From assembly GCA_043759595.1 (NCBI GenBank), contig JAYVLG010000077.1, forward strand, positions 9,681 to 73,680: 64,000 bases of DNA, in the 5' to 3' direction. A model generated the notes under the pieces. The model ran no database searches, had not been told where the DNA came from, and was given only the letters and a program-made list of their open reading frames with translations. The position numbers and the translations under genes are program-made. Source of the stretch: Sulfurirhabdus sp043759595 (GTDB lineage Bacteria; Pseudomonadota; Gammaproteobacteria; Burkholderiales; SMCO01). This document shows positions 60,655 through 64,000 of this stretch, in pieces. Position 1 is the stretch's first letter. Each line of letters begins with the position of its first letter.

Positions 60655-61719
60655 TTATTCAGCTTCTCGTATCGCCAGACTTTTATCCAGAAAATCCAGC
60701 CTTTTTTTCATGGCGCGCGTCACAATAACCTCACCCTTGTCATTGATCAACATGACATCCTGTACTTTCATGTTGCTTGCAGCCTGTCGCCAGCCTTTCT
60801 CTCCGGAGATGAAAATGGGTTTGGAAGCAACGTCCGAAAGTGTTCCCGCCTCTGGTCCCGGTTGAGTAATAATGGTCACTGCTTGTATATCCTGAGCGGG
60901 GTAACCGGTGCGTGGGTCGATAATATGGCAGTAACGCTTGCCATCCAGCATAAAGTATCGCTGATAGTCGCCGGAAGTACCGATAGCTTCTCCGTCTTGT
61001 AAATCCAGCGTGGCAATAGGACCTGGTTTGCGGGGGTGCTGGATGCCAACGTGCCATGGGCGATTACCCCGCTTGCCTACAGCGATGATGTTGCCGCCAA
61101 TATTGATTAACGCCCCTTTTACACCTTGTGAGCGCAAATACGCGGATTCCATATCCAGTGCGTAGCCTTTGGCATACCCACCCAGATCCAGCTTAACGTC
61201 AGGGTTTTTACTATAAAATTCAATGTTCTCAATAACGATGTCTGTCATTTTAGGGTTAGCTCTAACCAGCTTTGCAATTTCTTGCGGGTCAGGTCGAACC
61301 GGGACAAACTCATCATTTTGAAAGCCCCACAATTTAATCAGTTTGCCGATAGCCGGGTTGAATAAACCGTTGGATTGTTCGTAATAACGGGTGGCATCCT
61401 GAATTATAGGGATCATGCCGGGCGCGATTGCTGCTTTGGACGGACTTTGAGTAAAAATGCCGTTCATGCGCGAAAGGGTGCCGGGTTTCCAGGCATGTAA
61501 CGTGTGGTGCATGCGGTCGAAATCCTGAAATACCTGCGCAGTGAGTTGCCTGGCGCGGGCTTCGGGTTCTCCGTAAATGGTCACTTCTACCAGGGTGCCA
61601 AAAACATATCTCTGCTCTTGATACAGCTGTTCCTTGCCGCATCCGGCAAGTGTCAGCACGATCAAAGATAAGAGTAAGGTTTTAAGCCGCAAAAAAAAAG
61701 AAAACCGGGGGGTTAGCAT
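60655..61719 (-). CDS. apbE: FAD:protein FMN transferase (ApbE lipoprotein)
   Basis: The 354-residue lipoprotein has a lipobox LAGC (Cys27), RYVFGTLVEVTIYGEPEARA, the LDLGGYAKGYALD block and GALINIGGNIIAVG, which are ApbE landmarks for FAD and metal binding. It attaches FMN to Thr of exported or membrane redox subunits such as NqrB or RnfG; no such target is in the window. It overlaps the gshB stop by 7 bases. Confidence 0.94.
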   Translation of the reverse strand: MLTPRFSFFLRLKTLLLSLIVLTLAGCGKEQLYQEQRYVFGTLVEVTIYGEPEARARQLTAQVFQDFDRMHHTLHAWKPGTLSRMNGIFTQSPSKAAIAPGMIPIIQDATRYYEQSNGLFNPAIGKLIKLWGFQNDEFVPVRPDPQEIAKLVRANPKMTDIVIENIEFYSKNPDVKLDLGGYAKGYALDMESAYLRSQGVKGALINIGGNIIAVGKRGNRPWHVGIQHPRKPGPIATLDLQDGEAIGTSGDYQRYFMLDGKRYCHIIDPRTGYPAQDIQAVTIITQPGPEAGTLSDVASKPIFISGEKGWRQAASNMKVQDVMLINDKGEVIVTRAMKKRLDFLDKSLAIREAE

Positions 61720-62651
61720 GACTGTTCAAGTGCATCCATAAACATGCCCGCAACGTTAAAATTACTCTGAGCAGTAATTTCCTGCATACCGGTCGGGCTG
61801 GTTACGTTGATTTCGGTCAGATAGTCGCCGATAACGTCTAACCCAACCAGGAACAGACCTTCATCACGCAATATGGGTCCGAGAGTCTCGGCAATTTCCC
61901 GGTCTATGGTGGATAGAGGCTGTGCAACGCCTTTACCGCCAGCGGCGAGGTTGCCACGGGTTTCGCCTTTCATCGGGATGCGGGCCAGCGCATAGGGTAC
62001 CGGTTCGCCATTAATCAGTAGTATGCGTTTGTCGCCGTTAACAATTTCCGGAATATAACGTTGTGCCATGATGGAGCGCATACCCAGATGGGTCATGGTT
62101 TCGATGATCACGTTGAGGTTAGGGTCGTTCAGGGTGACGCGGAATATGCCGCTCCCCCCCATTCCATCCAGCGGTTTGAGAATAATATCCTGGTGTTCTG
62201 ACAGAAATGCCTTGATCAGTTCAGCGCGTCGGGTAACGAGAGTAGGCGCAGTGAATTCCGGAAATTTGGCTATCGAAAGTTTTTCGTTAAAATTTCTGAT
62301 GGCATTCGGCTTGTTTACTATGCGAGCCCCTTGTTTTTCAGCCAGTTCCAGCAAATAAGTGCTGTAAATGTATTCCATATCAAACGGCGGGTCTTTGCGC
62401 ATGAGTACCACACCGAAATGCTCAAGCGGCAATTTAAATGGCTCTTCCAAAGCGTACCAGAGAGCAGCATCTTGACTGAGAGAAAGTTTGCGGCAAAACC
62501 CCAATACATTGCCAGCCTGCAATACTACATCTTGCTGCTCCATGATGAACAACTCATGCCCACGAGAAGATGCTTCCTTCATCATGGCGAATGTGGAGTC
62601 CTTGTATGTTTTGATGTGCTCTATCGGGTCAAGAATGATGGCGATTTTCAT
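61713..62651 (-). CDS. gshB: glutathione synthetase
   Basis: The 312-residue ATP-grasp enzyme starts MKIAIILDPIEHIKTYKDST, the usual GshB opening, has IILKPLDGMGGSGIFRV, IMAQRYIPEIVNGDKRILLI and VGLDVIGDYLTEINVTSPTG. It joins gamma-Glu-Cys to glycine. The ATG at 62651 is 4 bases after the gshA stop; the longer frame overlaps gshA. Confidence 0.96.
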   Translation of the reverse strand: MKIAIILDPIEHIKTYKDSTFAMMKEASSRGHELFIMEQQDVVLQAGNVLGFCRKLSLSQDAALWYALEEPFKLPLEHFGVVLMRKDPPFDMEYIYSTYLLELAEKQGARIVNKPNAIRNFNEKLSIAKFPEFTAPTLVTRRAELIKAFLSEHQDIILKPLDGMGGSGIFRVTLNDPNLNVIIETMTHLGMRSIMAQRYIPEIVNGDKRILLINGEPVPYALARIPMKGETRGNLAAGGKGVAQPLSTIDREIAETLGPILRDEGLFLVGLDVIGDYLTEINVTSPTGMQEITAQSNFNVAGMFMDALEQSC

Positions 62652-62655
62652 AGAT

Positions 62656-63975
62656 TCATACTTTATGGTTTGCTGGCGCGGACTCTTCTGAAGGCTCTGC
62701 GTTAAGTGGGTCTGTGCGTTCCAGTTCAATGGCTGCGGCCAGCGTTGCAAGCCTCCCTACTACACCGTAAGTATAAAAACGATTAGGAGCGCAGTCGGGG
62801 CTGGCGCTGCGGTCAGGCAGTGAACATGCGGTTTCAAAAGCCAGCGGCACGAAGTGCATGCCGGGTGCATTGAGATTTTCATCCTTGCCACGACTGGTAT
62901 GTACACGATAAAAGCCACCAACCACAAAATGGTCAATCATATAGATCACGGGCTCTGCGATGGCCTCATTAATACTTTCAAAGGTATATACCCCTTCCTG
63001 AATAATGACTTCAGTGACAGGTTGCCCTTCTTTGACTACAGACATTTTGTTGCGCTGCTTGCGGTTCAGGCTTCTGACTTCGTCGGCATTTTTGACAGTC
63101 ATGATACCCATGCCGTAAGTGCCTTGATCGGCCTTCACGATCACGAAAGGGTCTTCCTTGATGCCATATTCCTGGTATTTTTTACCGATATTCTGGAGCA
63201 ATTCATCTACGTAGTTTGCCAGGCAATCTTCGCCTTTGCGTTCCTGAAAATTGATTTTTCCGCAGGTTTCAAAATAGGGGTTGATTAGCCAGGGATCAAT
63301 TTTTACGATCTTGGCAAATTCATCGGCTACATAATTATAAGCAGCAAAGTGGGTTGATTTGTGGCGGGTAGACCATCCGGCATGAACAGGCGGGATCACT
63401 GGCTGTTCCAGGTTTTTCAATATGTCCGGAATACCCGCAGACAGATCATTGTTCAACAATATCGCACAGGGTTCGAAGTTATCCAGAGACAAGCGATTGT
63501 CCACCCGCTTGATCGGCTCCAGTGTGAGACACCGACCATCCGGTAATTCAATGTCAGTGGGAACGGTAATCTCAGGAATCAGTGTGCCAATGCGCACAGT
63601 GAGGCCAGCTTGTTGCAGGATGTATTGGATCGCAGCCACATTTTGCAGGTAAAACTGGTTGCGCGTGTGGTTTTCAGGAATTAACAGAAAGCGCTGGGCA
63701 TCAGGACATATTTTCTCAACCGCCGTCATGGCTGCTTGCACGCAAAGGGGCAGAAAATCAGGGTTGAGATTGTTAAAACCACCCGGGAACAGGTTGGTAT
63801 CTACCGGCGCCAGTTTAAAACCGCTGTTGCGTAAATCTACAGACGAATAAAAAGGCGTAGTGCGATCCTGCCATTGTGTGCGAAGCCAGTGCTCAATATT
63901 AGGCATCGCCTCCAGAATGTTTTTTTCGAGATCGAGTAGTGGCCCTGTCAGGGCGGTTGTTAAATGCGGAACCAT
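62656..63975 (-). CDS. gshA: glutamate-cysteine ligase, Acidithiobacillus/Nitrosomonas type (TIGR02049 type)
   Basis: The 439-residue protein has SSVDLRNSGFKLAPVDTNLF near residue 44, NLNPDFLPLCVQAAMTAV, IVKADQGTYGMGIMTVKNAD (ATP-binding) and GGFYRVHTSRGKDENLNAPG. These belong to the GshA family first described in Acidithiobacillus, unlike the enteric or plant types. It makes gamma-glutamylcysteine, the first step of glutathione synthesis. ATG at 63975 has GGAAG upstream, and the gene is complete in the window. It overlaps nothing and is followed at once by gshB. Confidence 0.93.
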   Translation of the reverse strand: MVPHLTTALTGPLLDLEKNILEAMPNIEHWLRTQWQDRTTPFYSSVDLRNSGFKLAPVDTNLFPGGFNNLNPDFLPLCVQAAMTAVEKICPDAQRFLLIPENHTRNQFYLQNVAAIQYILQQAGLTVRIGTLIPEITVPTDIELPDGRCLTLEPIKRVDNRLSLDNFEPCAILLNNDLSAGIPDILKNLEQPVIPPVHAGWSTRHKSTHFAAYNYVADEFAKIVKIDPWLINPYFETCGKINFQERKGEDCLANYVDELLQNIGKKYQEYGIKEDPFVIVKADQGTYGMGIMTVKNADEVRSLNRKQRNKMSVVKEGQPVTEVIIQEGVYTFESINEAIAEPVIYMIDHFVVGGFYRVHTSRGKDENLNAPGMHFVPLAFETACSLPDRSASPDCAPNRFYTYGVVGRLATLAAAIELERTDPLNAEPSEESAPANHKV

Positions 63976-64000
63976 TATTTTCTTCCGTATGATAAAGCTG

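Noticed and set aside
1..64000. tRNA, rRNA and CRISPR arrays
   Set aside because: No cloverleaf with a T-loop, no ribosomal sequence and no regular spaced repeats were noticed on reading either strand.

Overview
The window is about 64 kb of chromosome from a Gram-negative proteobacterium, most likely a betaproteobacterium of the Nitrosomonadales type. The pointers are a complete exosortase A (XrtA/EpsH) exopolysaccharide locus, the Acidithiobacillus/Nitrosomonas-type glutamate-cysteine ligase, the metXW pair, a partial PTS (EIIA-HPr-EI), gatCAB, and the mreBCD-mrdA-rodA-rlpA order. Base composition is moderate by eye. I see no rRNA, tRNA or CRISPR array. Names given with TIGR family numbers are recalled from family features, not searched.

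Region 1 (1-9682, minus strand) is an accessory polysaccharide block. It holds a TPR protein cut by the window edge, a SAM methyltransferase, three glycosyltransferases, a NodB-like protein with an ESDDWG motif, an MBOAT acyltransferase overlapping an SGNH-type protein (an AlgI/AlgX-like acetylation pair), and a PAPS-type sulfotransferase. It looks like a decoration module for the polymer made next door. A divergent asparagine-synthase-like gene on the plus strand (9773-11617) separates it from region 2.

Region 2 (11604-31485, minus strand) is the core XrtA locus. In transcription order it encodes the outer-membrane export lipoprotein, Wzz-like chain-length factor, tyrosine kinase, a predicted outer-membrane beta-barrel, secretion ATPase, DUF3473 deacetylase, FemAB-like protein, glycosyltransferase (TIGR03087 type), XrtA fused to EpsI, glycosyltransferase (TIGR03088 type), amidotransferase, acyltransferase-3, two more glycosyltransferases, a PaaK/CapK-like adenylating enzyme and an O-ligase/polymerase. 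Genes overlap or nearly touch, so this is probably one long operon with its promoter in the 31486-31808 gap, where a sigma-54-like motif sits. No PEP-CTERM substrate, no PrsK/PrsR regulator and no priming glycosyltransferase is visible in the window.

Region 3 (31809-36917) is mixed: a divergent QueC-like protein, a MazG-type pyrophosphohydrolase, a 2Fe-2S ferredoxin, an alpha/beta hydrolase, a NodIJ-like ABC exporter, a 235-bp MITE-like element inserted at the nodJ stop codon, and an uncharacterised two-gene unit.

Region 4 (36966-47536, minus strand) is a housekeeping envelope block: lipA, lipB, a DUF493 gene, a D-amino-acid aminotransferase, a PBP5/6 carboxypeptidase, rlpA, rodA, mrdA, mreD, mreC and mreB. 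Divergent from mreB is gatCAB (47627-50990).

Region 5 (51042-63975) is ordinary core metabolism: a DUF4124 protein, pyrE, exonuclease III, an AmpG-like MFS protein, a TauE/SafE-like membrane protein, a DUF4426 protein, metW-metX, an unknown 151-aa gene, the PTS trio, apbE, gshB and gshA. The most unusual parts are regions 1-2 and the MITE-like element.
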